Below the pieces are notes generated by a model. It was given only the letters and a program-made list of their open reading frames with translations, had not been told where the DNA came from and did not search any database. From Cellulomonas cellasea (lineage in GTDB: Bacteria > Actinomycetota > Actinomycetes > Actinomycetales > Cellulomonadaceae): DNA of 64,000 bases. Each line of letters begins with the position of its first letter. The first letter of the stretch is position 1. The position numbers and the translations under genes are program-made. Of the stretch, positions 23,142 through 32,459 are shown one piece after another. The DNA lies in contig NZ_JAUDBQ010000011.1 of NCBI RefSeq assembly GCF_030372105.1, forward strand, positions 99,714 through 163,713. Reading direction: 5' to 3'.

Positions 23142-25100
23142 GTGGGAGCAACCGTCACAGATCCGCTCGTGGGCCGCTTGGTCGACGGTCGATACGAGGT
23201 CGTCTCCCGCATCGCCCGTGGCGGGATGGCGACGGTGTACCTGGCCATCGACCGGCGGCTCGACCGGGACGTGGCGCTGAAGGTCATGCACGCGCACCTC
23301 GCCGAGGGCACGAGCGGCGCCGCGTTCGTCGCACGGTTCCGCCGCGAGGCGCGGGCCGCCGCCCGGCTCACCCACCCCGGCCTGGTCGCTGTGCTCGACC
23401 AGGGCGTCGATGGCGACATGAGCTACCTGACGATGGAGCACGTCGACGGGTCCACCCTGCGCCGCCATCTCGAGGAGCAGGGGACCCTGACCGTCGGCGC
23501 GGCGCTGCGGATGCTCGAGCAGGTGCTCGACGCCCTGGCCGCCGCGCACCGCACCGACCTGGTGCACCGGGACATCAAGCCCGAGAATGTCTTGATCGCC
23601 TCGGACGCGCGCGTCAAGGTGGCCGATTTCGGCCTCGCGCGCGCCGTCACCGAGGTCACGTCGACCACCACCGGCACCGTGCTCGGCACCGTCGCCTACC
23701 TCGCCCCCGAGCTCATCTCCCGGGGGGTGAGCGACACCCGCACCGACGTCTACGCCTGCGGGATCCTGCTCTACGAGATGCTCACCGGGCGCCAGCCGTA
23801 CACCGGCGAGACGCCCATCCAGGTCGCGTTCCAGCACGTCAACAACGATGTGCCCGCACCGTCCGAGCTCGTCGCGTGGCTGCCTGCCGAGGTCGACGAG
23901 CTGGTCACCGCGTTGGCCGCGCGCGACCCCGAGGACCGGCCGGTGCACGCCTCCGCCGCCCTCGCGCTGGTGCGCCGCACCCGGGAGAGCCTCGACGAGG
24001 CCACTCTCGACCGCCGGGCCGACGTCGCGCCGGCTCCGGCCCTCCCCCACGACGACGACTCCGACACCGGTGACGCGCTGCTTGGCGCGCTCACGCCGGA
24101 CGACTCGATGACCGCCCGCATCCAGCCGGTGCCGGCGGGCGGCACTGTCGCGCTGCCGATCGGGGCCGGCGTCCAGCCCGGCGCCGCGTCCACCCCAGCC
24201 GCCGGAGGCCGCCGCTGGCTCCGCTGGGGCGTGCCCGCCGCGGTGCTGGCCCTGCTCGCCACTGTCGGCACGTGGTGGTTCCTCACGCTGGGCCCCGGCG
24301 CCTACACCACGGTGCCGGCGCTCACCGGCTCCACCGAGTCCGAGGCTGTCGAGATCCTGGACGCGGCGGGCCTGGGCGCCGATCCACGGGAGGCCTTCGA
24401 CGACACCGCGAAGCCTGGCACGGTCTTCGCCACCGACCCGGGCGAGGGCGAGAAGGTCCGCAAGGACGGCGCCGTGTCGTTCACCATCTCCCTAGGCCCG
24501 GACCTCGTGGCGGTGCCCGAGGGACTCGTCGGCGCGATGCAGGCAGACGCCGCGGCCGCCCTGGAGGCCGCGGACCTGGTCCCCGAGTACGCCGAGGGCG
24601 ACCACTACTCCGACGAGGCGCCGAGCGGCATGGTGCTCGCGGCGTCGTCCGAGCCCTCCGCGCAGGTCAACCGCGGCTCGTCCGTGGTGCTGACCATCTC
24701 GGACGGCCCCGAGCCGCTGAGCTTCTTCTCCGTGGTGGGGCTGACGGCGGAGTCGGCCGCCACGGAGCTCGAGGCGGCTGGCCTGGTGGTGGCCACCGCG
24801 CCCGCGTTCTCCGACACCGTGGCGAAGGGGCGCGTCATCTCGCAGAGCCCCGAGGGCGGTGCGACGGGGCATCGGGGCGACACCGTGACCCTCACCGTCT
24901 CCGACGGGCCGGAGCCCGTGGTGGTGCCCGACGTCTTCGGCCTGCAGTATGAGAAGGCCAAGGAGACGCTGGAGGCCGCCGGGTTCAAGGTGGCCCGCGA
25001 GAACGTCCTCGGCGGCTTGTTCGGCACTGTGCGGGAGCAGAGCGTGGCGAAGGGCGAGATGGCCCCGAAGGGCACGACGATCACCCTCAAGGTCGTCTGA
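23142..25100 (+). CDS. pknL: PASTA-domain Ser/Thr protein kinase
   Basis: A membrane receptor kinase of 652 residues. The kinase domain (about 19-280) has all key elements: GGMATVYLA glycine loop, catalytic Lys47, HRDIKPEN with Asp144, DFG at 162-164, and an activation loop rich in Thr/Ser (EVTSTTTGTV). One transmembrane helix lies at about 362-383. Four PASTA-type repeats of about 65 residues follow outside the cell and should sense peptidoglycan or muropeptides. Gene context matches M. tuberculosis PknL, between an Rv2175c homologue and aroG, hence the symbol. A TAGACT hexamer seven bases before the GTG suggests leaderless expression. Confidence 0.93.
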   Translation: MGATVTDPLVGRLVDGRYEVVSRIARGGMATVYLAIDRRLDRDVALKVMHAHLAEGTSGAAFVARFRREARAAARLTHPGLVAVLDQGVDGDMSYLTMEHVDGSTLRRHLEEQGTLTVGAALRMLEQVLDALAAAHRTDLVHRDIKPENVLIASDARVKVADFGLARAVTEVTSTTTGTVLGTVAYLAPELISRGVSDTRTDVYACGILLYEMLTGRQPYTGETPIQVAFQHVNNDVPAPSELVAWLPAEVDELVTALAARDPEDRPVHASAALALVRRTRESLDEATLDRRADVAPAPALPHDDDSDTGDALLGALTPDDSMTARIQPVPAGGTVALPIGAGVQPGAASTPAAGGRRWLRWGVPAAVLALLATVGTWWFLTLGPGAYTTVPALTGSTESEAVEILDAAGLGADPREAFDDTAKPGTVFATDPGEGEKVRKDGAVSFTISLGPDLVAVPEGLVGAMQADAAAALEAADLVPEYAEGDHYSDEAPSGMVLAASSEPSAQVNRGSSVVLTISDGPEPLSFFSVVGLTAESAATELEAAGLVVATAPAFSDTVAKGRVISQSPEGGATGHRGDTVTLTVSDGPEPVVVPDVFGLQYEKAKETLEAAGFKVARENVLGGLFGTVREQSVAKGEMAPKGTTITLKVV

Positions 25101-25134
25101 GCCGCACTGCGGAGACCCCCAGCACGCTGGAGCA

Positions 25135-25174
25135 TGACTGTGGCCGGGCCCCTTGCGGGGTCCGGCCACAGTCA
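25135..25174. terminator. bidirectional terminator between kinase and aroG
   Basis: The arms 25135-25152 and 25157-25174 form an 18-bp stem with one G-T pair and a ttgc loop. It sits between the convergent kinase and DAHP synthase genes and can serve both strands. Confidence 0.8.
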
Positions 25175-25193
25175 GGTCATGCGCGTGCGCCGC

Positions 25194-26546
25194 TCAGGAC
25201 TTGCGGAGCAGCTCCACCACCTGGAACGCCATCTCCAGCGACTGCTGGTGGTTCAGGCGCGGGTCCACGAGGGTCTCGTACCGCCGGGCGAGCCCCGCGT
25301 CGTCGATCTCCTCCGAGCCGCCGAGCACCTCGGTCACGTCATCGCCCGTGAGCTCGATGTGCAGCCCGCCGGGCACAGTGCCCAGCGCGCGGTGCACCTC
25401 GAAGAACCCGGCGACCTCGTCCATCACGTCGGAGAAGCGACGGGTCTTGTACCCGCTCGCCGACGTGATGCCGTTGCCGTGCATCGGGTCGCACACCCAG
25501 GTCACCGGACGGCCGTCCGCCGCGACCTTCTCCACGACCGCCGGGAGCAGGTCGCGGATCTTGCCGGCGCCCATGCGGGTGATGAAGGTGATGCGGCCGG
25601 GCTCGGCGTTCGGGTTGAGCTTGTCGATCAACGCGAGCGCGTCGTCCCCGGTCGTGCTCGGGCCGAGCTTGATGCCCAACGGGTTCTGCACGCGCGAGAA
25701 GTAGTCGACGTGCGCGCCGTCGAGCTGGCGGGTGCGCTCCCCGATCCACAGGAAGTGGGCCGAGCAGTCGTACGGCAGGCCGTTGCGCGAGTCGATGCGC
25801 GTCAGCGGCCGCTCGTAGTCGAGCAGCAGCCCCTCATGGCTCGAGAAGAACTCCACGGTGCGCAGCGCGTCGAAGTCGGCGCCGCACGCCGCCATGAAGC
25901 GGATCGCCCGGTCGATCTCGGAGGCGATCTCGTCGTAGCGCGAGTACGCCGGGTTGGCCATGAACCCGCGGTTCCACTCGTGCGCCCGCAGCAGCGACGC
26001 GAACCCGCCGGTGGTGAACGCCCGGATGAGGTTCAGCGTCGAGGCGGACGTGTGGTACGCCTCGAGCAGCCGCTGCGGGTCGGGCTGACGGGCCTCGGGG
26101 GTGAAGTCGAAGCCGTTGATGATGTCGCCGCGGAACGCGGGCAGCGTCACGTCGCCACGCGTCTCGGTGTCCGAGCTGCGGGGCTTGGCGTACTGCCCGG
26201 CCATCCGGCCCATCTTGATGACCGGCAGGCTCGCGCCGTAGGTCAGCACGACGGCCATCTGCAGGATCGTCTTGATCTTGTTGCGGATGTTGTCCGCGGT
26301 GGCCGTCTCGAACGTCTCCGCGCAGTCACCGCCCTGGAGCAGGAAAGCCTCGCCGCGCCCGGCCGCCGCGAGGTGGGCGCGCAACGCGTCCGCCTCGCCG
26401 GCGAAGACCAGGGGCGGCAGCCCAGCGAGCCGCTTCGTGACCCGCTCGAGCTCGGCGGGGTCCGGCCAGCTCGGCTGCTGCACGGGGTTCAGCGCGCGCC
26501 AGTGGTCCAGGCCCCGCAGGACCTCCGGGTCGGCCTCGAAGCTCAT
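25194..26546 (-). CDS. aroG: class II 3-deoxy-7-phosphoheptulonate synthase
   Basis: First enzyme of the shikimate pathway, condensing phosphoenolpyruvate and erythrose-4-phosphate to DAHP. Class II motifs are present: LLQGGDCAETF, PRSSDTETRGDVTLPAFRGD, FFSSHEGLLL and CDPMHGNG. The length of 450 residues matches actinobacterial and plant-type enzymes. The ATG at 26546 overlaps the stop of the phosphofructokinase gene by four bases (ATGA), so the two should be translationally coupled. It converges on the PASTA kinase, as in mycobacteria. Confidence 0.95.
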   Translation of the reverse strand: MSFEADPEVLRGLDHWRALNPVQQPSWPDPAELERVTKRLAGLPPLVFAGEADALRAHLAAAGRGEAFLLQGGDCAETFETATADNIRNKIKTILQMAVVLTYGASLPVIKMGRMAGQYAKPRSSDTETRGDVTLPAFRGDIINGFDFTPEARQPDPQRLLEAYHTSASTLNLIRAFTTGGFASLLRAHEWNRGFMANPAYSRYDEIASEIDRAIRFMAACGADFDALRTVEFFSSHEGLLLDYERPLTRIDSRNGLPYDCSAHFLWIGERTRQLDGAHVDYFSRVQNPLGIKLGPSTTGDDALALIDKLNPNAEPGRITFITRMGAGKIRDLLPAVVEKVAADGRPVTWVCDPMHGNGITSASGYKTRRFSDVMDEVAGFFEVHRALGTVPGGLHIELTGDDVTEVLGGSEEIDDAGLARRYETLVDPRLNHQQSLEMAFQVVELLRKS

Positions 26547-27763
26547 GAGTGGTCTGCCGGGACGAATTCCTGGCCGATCTCGGCGAGCATCGCCTTGAAC
26601 CACGGCTGCTGGACGTCGAAGGCCTTGCCGCCCGCGATGCGCGGGAACGCGATGGCCTTGAGGCGGTCGCCGTCCTCCTCGTCGTGGCCGATCACGCCGG
26701 CCTCGCCCTTGAGCGAGCACTCGACGGCGAGGTCCGTCATCGACTTGATGAGGCGCAGGTCCTCCGGGTTGGCCGCGGCGGCGCGCGAGTAGTACCCGGA
26801 CTTCTGCACCATCGTCTTCTCGGCGCCGAGCTTCTCCGCGAACTGCTTGGCGAACCAGGCGCCCGGGTTGATCGTGTCGAGCTTGACGTGGCCGAACGGG
26901 TCGCGCGGCACCTCGGCGCCCGAGGCCTCGAGCTGCTCGACGATCTCGTGCATGCCCGCGCCCTCGGACAGGAAGATGTTGACGTTGCCGAGCTCGTCCA
27001 TGACGCCGCGCAGACGCTCGGCCTCGGCGTCGATGTCGAGCTTCAGCTCGGGCACGAAGACGGCGTGGATGTCCCAGCGCTCACGCGACTCGCCGATGCT
27101 CGGCACCCACTCGCGCCCGTCGAGCCGCTTGCGGTACTCCGCGGCGGCGGCGGCCGTGAGCCAGCCGCAGTGCCGGCCCATGACCTCGTGCACGATGAGC
27201 ATGCGCGGGCCCGAGCGGTGCTCGCCGATGATGTTCTCCGCGAACTTCGCGGTCTCCTCGGCGGCGGTCCACGCGCCCAGCGACTGGCGGATCGGGATCA
27301 CGTCGTTGTCGATCGTCTTCGGCAGCCCGACGACGGTCAGGTGGTAGCCGTGCTCCTCCAGGTACGCGGCGAGGTCGGCCGCCGTGGTGTTCGTGTCGTC
27401 GCCACCGATGGTGTGCAACACGTCCACGCCGTCCTTCTGGAGCTGCTCGGCGGCGACCTGCAGCGGGTCCTGGCCCTCCTTGACCAGGCCGCGCTTGACG
27501 CAGTCGGCGGCGTTGGTGAGCTTGACCCGCGAGTTCCCGATCGGCGACCCGCCGAAGCCGTGCAGCAGGCCCGCGCGCGAGCGGGTCTCGTCGTCCACGA
27601 CGATCGAGTTCCCCGTCAGCAGGCCGTGGTACCCGTACTGGTAGGCGATGATCTCGATCTCCGGCGCGATCTCGGTGTACCGCTCGATCAGGCCACCGAC
27701 GGCGGAGGACAGGCACGGGGCGAAGCCGCCTGCGGTCAGGAGCGCGACGCGACGAACCGACAT
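26543..27763 (-). CDS. pfp: PPi-dependent 6-phosphofructokinase
   Basis: This enzyme interconverts fructose-6-phosphate and fructose-1,6-bisphosphate. Pyrophosphate use is indicated by GGDD (residues 120-123), where ATP enzymes have GGDG, and by LPKTIDND with Lys149. The opening ALLTAGGFAPCLSSA resembles the Propionibacterium PPi enzyme. The length is 406 residues. The ATG at 27763, preceded by GAGAGGTG, is preferred over one three codons upstream. The reaction is reversible, so it could serve glycolysis or gluconeogenesis. It is translationally coupled to aroG, which competes for glycolytic and pentose phosphate intermediates. Confidence 0.9.
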   Translation of the reverse strand: MSVRRVALLTAGGFAPCLSSAVGGLIERYTEIAPEIEIIAYQYGYHGLLTGNSIVVDDETRSRAGLLHGFGGSPIGNSRVKLTNAADCVKRGLVKEGQDPLQVAAEQLQKDGVDVLHTIGGDDTNTTAADLAAYLEEHGYHLTVVGLPKTIDNDVIPIRQSLGAWTAAEETAKFAENIIGEHRSGPRMLIVHEVMGRHCGWLTAAAAAEYRKRLDGREWVPSIGESRERWDIHAVFVPELKLDIDAEAERLRGVMDELGNVNIFLSEGAGMHEIVEQLEASGAEVPRDPFGHVKLDTINPGAWFAKQFAEKLGAEKTMVQKSGYYSRAAAANPEDLRLIKSMTDLAVECSLKGEAGVIGHDEEDGDRLKAIAFPRIAGGKAFDVQQPWFKAMLAEIGQEFVPADHS

Positions 27764-27877
27764 GAGACACACCTCTCGTTGTTCAACACAGCTGGCCCCC
27801 TGATGTTCGGGCCTCGCTGCGGGCCTCTATCGGGCCCTTGGTCCGGAGGACCACCACCGTCCGTGACGGCGACCAGC

Positions 27878-28678
27878 TCATCCTACTGACGTGCGGGGCT
27901 CGTCCTCGGGCGGTCCCGGAACCTGGACGTCCGGAGCGGGCCGCCCGCCGGGCGCCGTGGGCAGGTGCTCGGCCGGGTCGGCGGCGACGGCGGGGTGCCC
28001 GGTGGCGATGCGCGCCTTCTGGGTGGCCGCGTACACGTCGACGTACTCCTGGCCGGACAGGCTCATGATCGCGTACATGATCTCGTCGGTGACCGAGCGC
28101 AGGATGAATCGGTCGTCCTCCATGCCCGCGTAGCGGCTGAAGTCGAGCGGCTTGCCGATCACCACGCCGAGGCGCTGGGGCCTGGGCAGCCGGCGGCCGA
28201 TCGGCTGCGCCTTGTCCGTGCCGACCATGATCACGGGGATGACCGGGGCGCCGGACTCGAGGGCGAGGCGCGCGACGCCGGTCTTGCCGCGGTAGAGGCG
28301 GCCGTCGGGGCTGCGCGTGCCCTCGGGGTAGATCCCGAACAGGTCGCCGTTGCGGAGCACCTCGAGGCCGGTGTTGAGCGCCGCCTCACTGGCCTTGCCG
28401 CCGCCGCGGTCCACGGGGATGGTGCCGACGCCGCGCATGAACCCGGCAGTCAGCCGGCCCTTGATCCCGGAGCCGGTGAAGTACTCGGACTTGCCGATGA
28501 ACACGATCTTGCGGTCGAGCACGAGTGGCAGCACGAACGAGTCGATGACGGCCAGGTGGTTGCCCGCGAGGATCGCCCCGCCTTGGGCGGGCACGTTCTC
28601 CGCCCCGCGCACCCATGGGCGGAACACGAGGTGCAGCAGCGGGCCCACCAGCACCCGCTTCATCAACCAGTAGAACAA
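27878..28678 (-). CDS. 1-acyl-sn-glycerol-3-phosphate acyltransferase family protein
   Basis: A phospholipid-synthesis acyltransferase of the PlsC family, about 266 residues. The catalytic NHLAVID block (HX4D-type) and the YPEGTRSPDGRLYRGKTG acceptor-binding block are intact. A short hydrophobic N-terminus probably associates with the membrane. The C-terminal 30 residues are Pro-rich and disordered. I kept the TTG start at 28678 because GAGAGGTGG lies just upstream, whereas an internal ATG five codons later has no ribosome-binding site. The position corresponds to mycobacterial Rv2182c. Confidence 0.9.
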   Translation of the reverse strand: MFYWLMKRVLVGPLLHLVFRPWVRGAENVPAQGGAILAGNHLAVIDSFVLPLVLDRKIVFIGKSEYFTGSGIKGRLTAGFMRGVGTIPVDRGGGKASEAALNTGLEVLRNGDLFGIYPEGTRSPDGRLYRGKTGVARLALESGAPVIPVIMVGTDKAQPIGRRLPRPQRLGVVIGKPLDFSRYAGMEDDRFILRSVTDEIMYAIMSLSGQEYVDVYAATQKARIATGHPAVAADPAEHLPTAPGGRPAPDVQVPGPPEDEPRTSVG

Positions 28679-28752
28679 CCTGCCACCTCTCGACCTGGCG
28701 CCCGGTGGCGCACTGCGCCCCTTGCCCTCGTGTCCGACTCTAGAGTGCTCAC

Positions 28753-29301
28753 ATGGGACCTGGCCCCGACGAACCTGACGACTCCGCCGCCGAGAACGGC
28801 CCCGACACCCCTGCGGGCGACACCGCTCCCACGCCGACGGACGACGAGCGCTGGGCCGCGATCATCGCGGACCTGGCCGACATCGACGAGGCGGATGGCG
28901 CGGACCCCGCCGTAACGTACCCCGTCGCGCCCTGGGTCTCCGACCCGCGGGTGGTGCGCGCCGCCGCCCCGGAGACCCCCGACGAGCTCGTGGGCGGCGG
29001 GCGCGACTGGGACGGGACCAGCCAGATCGACGCCGCCGAGGCCGTCGTGGACGCGGACGAGCACTTCGTCCCGCCCGATCCCGGGCCCGTCCTCGGCGGG
29101 GACCCGATGCTCACCATGGCCTGGTTCGCGGCCGGTGGGATGCCCGTCTTCCTGCTCGTGGTGGTGCTCGCCTGGCCGCATCCGCCGGCGGCGCTCATCC
29201 AGGCCGCCGCGGTGGTCTTCGTGCTGGGCGTCGGCGCGCTGGTGTGGCGGATGCCCCACCGCCGGGACGACGCGGACGACGACACCGGCGCGGTGGTGTG
29301 A
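28753..29301 (+). CDS. small membrane protein, function unknown
   Basis: A 182-residue protein. Residues 1-115 are acidic, Asp/Pro-rich and probably cytoplasmic; two membrane helices follow (about 117-136 and 141-163), then a short basic and acidic tail. I recognise no domain with a known function. The ATG has TAGAGT six bases upstream and no ribosome-binding site, so it appears leaderless. It is divergent from the acyltransferase gene and converges on the ROK kinase gene. Confidence 0.7.
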   Translation: MGPGPDEPDDSAAENGPDTPAGDTAPTPTDDERWAAIIADLADIDEADGADPAVTYPVAPWVSDPRVVRAAAPETPDELVGGGRDWDGTSQIDAAEAVVDADEHFVPPDPGPVLGGDPMLTMAWFAAGGMPVFLLVVVLAWPHPPAALIQAAAVVFVLGVGALVWRMPHRRDDADDDTGAVV

Positions 29302-29329
29302 GCCGGGGCGGCCCGCGAGCCGCCCCGGC
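29302..29329. terminator. hairpin between convergent membrane-protein and ROK genes
   Basis: The arms 29302-29312 and 29319-29329 form a perfect 11-bp GC stem with a six-base loop. It starts at the stop codon of the plus-strand gene and precedes the stop of the minus-strand ROK gene by about seven bases. Confidence 0.6.
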
Positions 29330-29335
29330 CCCGCG

Positions 29336-30280
29336 TCAGACGCGCGAGAGGTCTGCGGCGCCGACGATGCCGGCGTCGTTGCCCATCGCGGCGAGCTCGA
29401 TGCGCGCCTCGGGCCGGTAGCCGCGCCCGGAGAGCTGCTCGGAGAACGCGTGCCGCACCGGGCTCAGCAGCAGGTCGCCAGCCGCGCCGACACCGCCGCC
29501 GATCACGATGAGGCCCGGGTCGATCAGCGCGGCGACGGACGCCGCGCCCTCGCCGATCCACCGGCCGAGGTTCGCGAGCAGCTCGATGGCGAGCTCGTCG
29601 CCGGCCTGCGCCGCCTCCGTGACGTCGGGGCCCGTGAGGTCGCCGACCTTGCCGCCGACGCGCGAGAGCAGGCTCTCGGCGCGTTCCGGCTGCGTGATGA
29701 GGGCCGCCTGCGCGTCCCGGACCAGCGCGCTGCCGGAGGCGTACTGCTCCCAGCAGCCCTCGTGGCCGCACCCGCAGTAGTGGCCGCCGGGGACGACGCG
29801 CATGTGGCCGACCTCCGCCGCGACGCCCCAGGCGCCCCGCACGAGCTTGCCGTCGGCGACGAGGGCGCCGCCGAGGCCGGTGCCGACGGTCAGCATGAGC
29901 ATGTCGTCGACCTCGCGGCCCACGCCGAACCGGAACTCCGCCCAGCCGGCGGCGTTGGCGTCGTTCTCCACAACGATGCGGACGTCGCCGCCGATCAGCG
30001 CGCGCACGCGCTCGTCGAGCGGGTAGTTGCGCCATGCCAGGTTCGGGGCGAAGAGCACGCCGGACCGGTCGGAGGAGACGAAGCCCGCGGCGGCCAGGCC
30101 GATCGAGCCGATCTCATAGGAGCCGGAGAACTCGCCGTAGATCTCGGCGATCGCCTGGTCGATCGAGCCGGCGTCGTCGGGCTCGGTGACCCGGCGCGTT
30201 TTGGCCAGGATCGTGCCGTCCTCGTCGATCACCCCCGCGGCGATCTTGGTTCCGCCGATGTCCACACCGATGGCGTGCAT
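29336..30280 (-). CDS. ROK family glucokinase
   Basis: A 314-residue sugar kinase. The ATP-binding DIGGTKIAAGV opens the protein. The ROK zinc motif CGCGHEGCWEQYASG and the preceding EVGHMRV are intact. Glucose phosphorylation is the most likely activity, since actinobacterial glucokinases belong to this clade, but other hexoses are possible. No DNA-binding domain is fused, so it is a kinase and not a ROK repressor. The ATG is preceded by a GGAGCAGGGAC ribosome-binding region. Confidence 0.9.
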   Translation of the reverse strand: MHAIGVDIGGTKIAAGVIDEDGTILAKTRRVTEPDDAGSIDQAIAEIYGEFSGSYEIGSIGLAAAGFVSSDRSGVLFAPNLAWRNYPLDERVRALIGGDVRIVVENDANAAGWAEFRFGVGREVDDMLMLTVGTGLGGALVADGKLVRGAWGVAAEVGHMRVVPGGHYCGCGHEGCWEQYASGSALVRDAQAALITQPERAESLLSRVGGKVGDLTGPDVTEAAQAGDELAIELLANLGRWIGEGAASVAALIDPGLIVIGGGVGAAGDLLLSPVRHAFSEQLSGRGYRPEARIELAAMGNDAGIVGAADLSRV

Positions 30281-30521
30281 GTCCGTCCCTGCTCCTGGAG
30301 GCCCCAGGTGATGCGGCTGTGAGTCGGGCGGGACTCGCGCCCCCGCCCTGGATGTGGCTTCACGCTAGCGTGCGCGCGTCGCCGGATGCGCCCGCGGGCC
30401 AACCAGAAGCCGCCCCGAACAGGCGGGCGAAGATTAGCGGGTGGAAGATGTAACCGGGCGGTACCAAGGTCCCGGTAGTGTGCGATCCGTAGCATCGCGC
30501 CCAACTGCCACTGGAGTCAGC

Positions 30522-32345
30522 ATGGACGAGTTCCACTCACCTGCCCTCGTCGAGGTCGATCCCGACGAGAACATCAACAACCTGCTCGCGGCGCGGGTCG
30601 CCGGCTCGCCGGACGGTGTGATGATCGAGCGCAAGCTCGACGCCGACGGCCCGGGCCCGTGGGTGCAGGTCACGGCGCGGCAGTTCGACGCCGACGTGGT
30701 GTCGATCGCCAAGGGCCTGGTCGCGCACGGGATCCAGCCGGGCGACCGGGTCGGGATCATGTCGCGCACGCGGTACGAGTGGACGCTGCTGGACTGGGCG
30801 ATGTGGGCCGTCGGAGCCGTCGTCGTCCCGGTGTACGAGACGTCGTCGGCTGAGCAGGTCATGTGGATCGCGACCGACGCGGACGTCTCGTTCCTCGTCG
30901 TCGAGTCGGCCCACCATGCCGAGACCGTCGCCGAGGTCCGCGCGGACCTGCCGAGCCTGCGCGAGGTGCTGGTGATCGACGACGGCGCCGTGGAGGCGTT
31001 GCGCGCCGCCGGCACGGGCGTCGACGACGCCGAGATCGCGCGCCGCCGCGGCCTGGCCAACCTCGCGGACGTCGCCACGATCATCTACACCTCGGGCACC
31101 ACCGGCCGCCCCAAGGGCGCCGAGCTGACCCACGGCAACTTCGTCGTCCTCACGCGGAACTCGGTCGAGGGCCTGGGCGAGGTCGTGCGCACACCCGGCT
31201 CCCGCACGCTGCTCTTCATGCCGCTCGCACACGTCTTCGCGCGCTTCGTCGAGGTGCTGTGCGTGCCGGCGGGCTGCGTGCTCGCGCACACCCCGGACAC
31301 CAAGAACCTGCTCCCCGACCTCGCGTCGTTCAGGCCCACGTTCATCCTGTCCGTGCCGCGCGTGTTCGAGAAGGTCTACAACTCCACCGAGCAGAAGGCC
31401 GCCGCCGGCGGCAAGCAGAAGATCTTCCTGTGGGCCGCCGCGACGTCGATCGCGTACTCCCGCGCGCTGGACACCCCGAAGGGCCCGAGCATCGGCCTGC
31501 GGCTGCAGCACAAGGTCGCGAGCGTGCTGGTGTACTCGAAGCTGCGCACCGCCCTCGGCGGGCAGGTCGAGTGGGCCATCTCCGGCGGAGCCGCGCTCGG
31601 CGAGCGGCTGGGCCACTTCTACCGTGGCATCGGCCTCAAGGTGCTCGAGGGCTACGGCCTGACGGAGACCACGGCGCCGTCCACGGTGAACCGGCCCGGC
31701 GCCACCAAGATCGGCAGCGTCGGCATCCCGCTGCCGGGGACGGCCGTGCGGATAGCCCCTGACGGCGAGGTCGAGGTGAAGGGGCCGCACGTCTTCCTCG
31801 GGTACCACCACAACGAGGCCGCGACCGCCGAGGCGTTCAACGACGGCTGGTTCCGCACCGGCGACCTCGGGGCCCTGGACGATGACGGCTTCCTGCAGAT
31901 CACGGGGCGCAAGAAGGAGATCATCGTCACAGCGGCGGGCAAGAACGTCGCTCCCGCGGTGCTCGAGGACCGGCTCCGCAGCCACCCGCTGATCAGCCAG
32001 GTCGTCGTCGTCGGCGACGCGCGCCCGTTCATCGGCGCCCTGGTGACGATCGACCCCGAGGGCCTGCCGGGCTGGCTGCTGGCCCATGGGCGCGCCGAGA
32101 TGACCGTGGCGGAGGCGTCCGTGGACCCCGAGGTGCTGGCGTCCATCCAGAAGGGCGTCGAGCGGGCCAACCGGGCCGTCTCGCGTGCCGAGTCGATCCG
32201 CAAGTACCGCATCCTCGACACCGACCTGACGATCGCGAACGGGTATCTCACGCCGAAGCTGAGCGTGCGCCGCGCCCAGGTCGTCAAGGACTTCGCCGGG
32301 GAGATCGACGCGCTCTACGACGGGGCCGTGGTCGGCGGGCAGTGA
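30522..32345 (+). CDS. long-chain fatty-acid-CoA ligase (AMP-forming)
   Basis: A 607-residue acyl-activating enzyme that adenylates fatty acids and transfers them to CoA. The AMP-binding signature YTSGTTGRPKGAELTHGN, the GYGLTETTAPS motif and the C-terminal hinge GDLGALDDDGFLQITGRKKE with its catalytic Lys region are intact. The ATG at 30522, with GGAG eight bases upstream, is preferred over an in-frame ATG 27 codons earlier. It corresponds to mycobacterial fadD15 (Rv2187) by position. A perfect hairpin follows. Confidence 0.92.
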   Translation: MDEFHSPALVEVDPDENINNLLAARVAGSPDGVMIERKLDADGPGPWVQVTARQFDADVVSIAKGLVAHGIQPGDRVGIMSRTRYEWTLLDWAMWAVGAVVVPVYETSSAEQVMWIATDADVSFLVVESAHHAETVAEVRADLPSLREVLVIDDGAVEALRAAGTGVDDAEIARRRGLANLADVATIIYTSGTTGRPKGAELTHGNFVVLTRNSVEGLGEVVRTPGSRTLLFMPLAHVFARFVEVLCVPAGCVLAHTPDTKNLLPDLASFRPTFILSVPRVFEKVYNSTEQKAAAGGKQKIFLWAAATSIAYSRALDTPKGPSIGLRLQHKVASVLVYSKLRTALGGQVEWAISGGAALGERLGHFYRGIGLKVLEGYGLTETTAPSTVNRPGATKIGSVGIPLPGTAVRIAPDGEVEVKGPHVFLGYHHNEAATAEAFNDGWFRTGDLGALDDDGFLQITGRKKEIIVTAAGKNVAPAVLEDRLRSHPLISQVVVVGDARPFIGALVTIDPEGLPGWLLAHGRAEMTVAEASVDPEVLASIQKGVERANRAVSRAESIRKYRILDTDLTIANGYLTPKLSVRRAQVVKDFAGEIDALYDGAVVGGQ

Positions 32346-32397
32346 CTGCCGCGTGACCGCCAGCCCACCATCCCGGTGGGACCCGTCGGCGGCCACT

Positions 32398-32445
32398 GCA
32401 TGACGAGGGCCTCGCGCCAGCACCGGCGCGAGGCCCTCGTCATGC
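32398..32445. terminator. perfect 21-bp bidirectional hairpin
   Basis: The arms 32398-32418 and 32425-32445 are fully complementary over 21 bases with a six-base loop. It lies between the convergent acyl-CoA ligase and NYN genes. It is the longest perfect hairpin I found in the window and has no T run on either side. Confidence 0.85.
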
Positions 32446-32459
32446 CTGGCTGGACGGGC

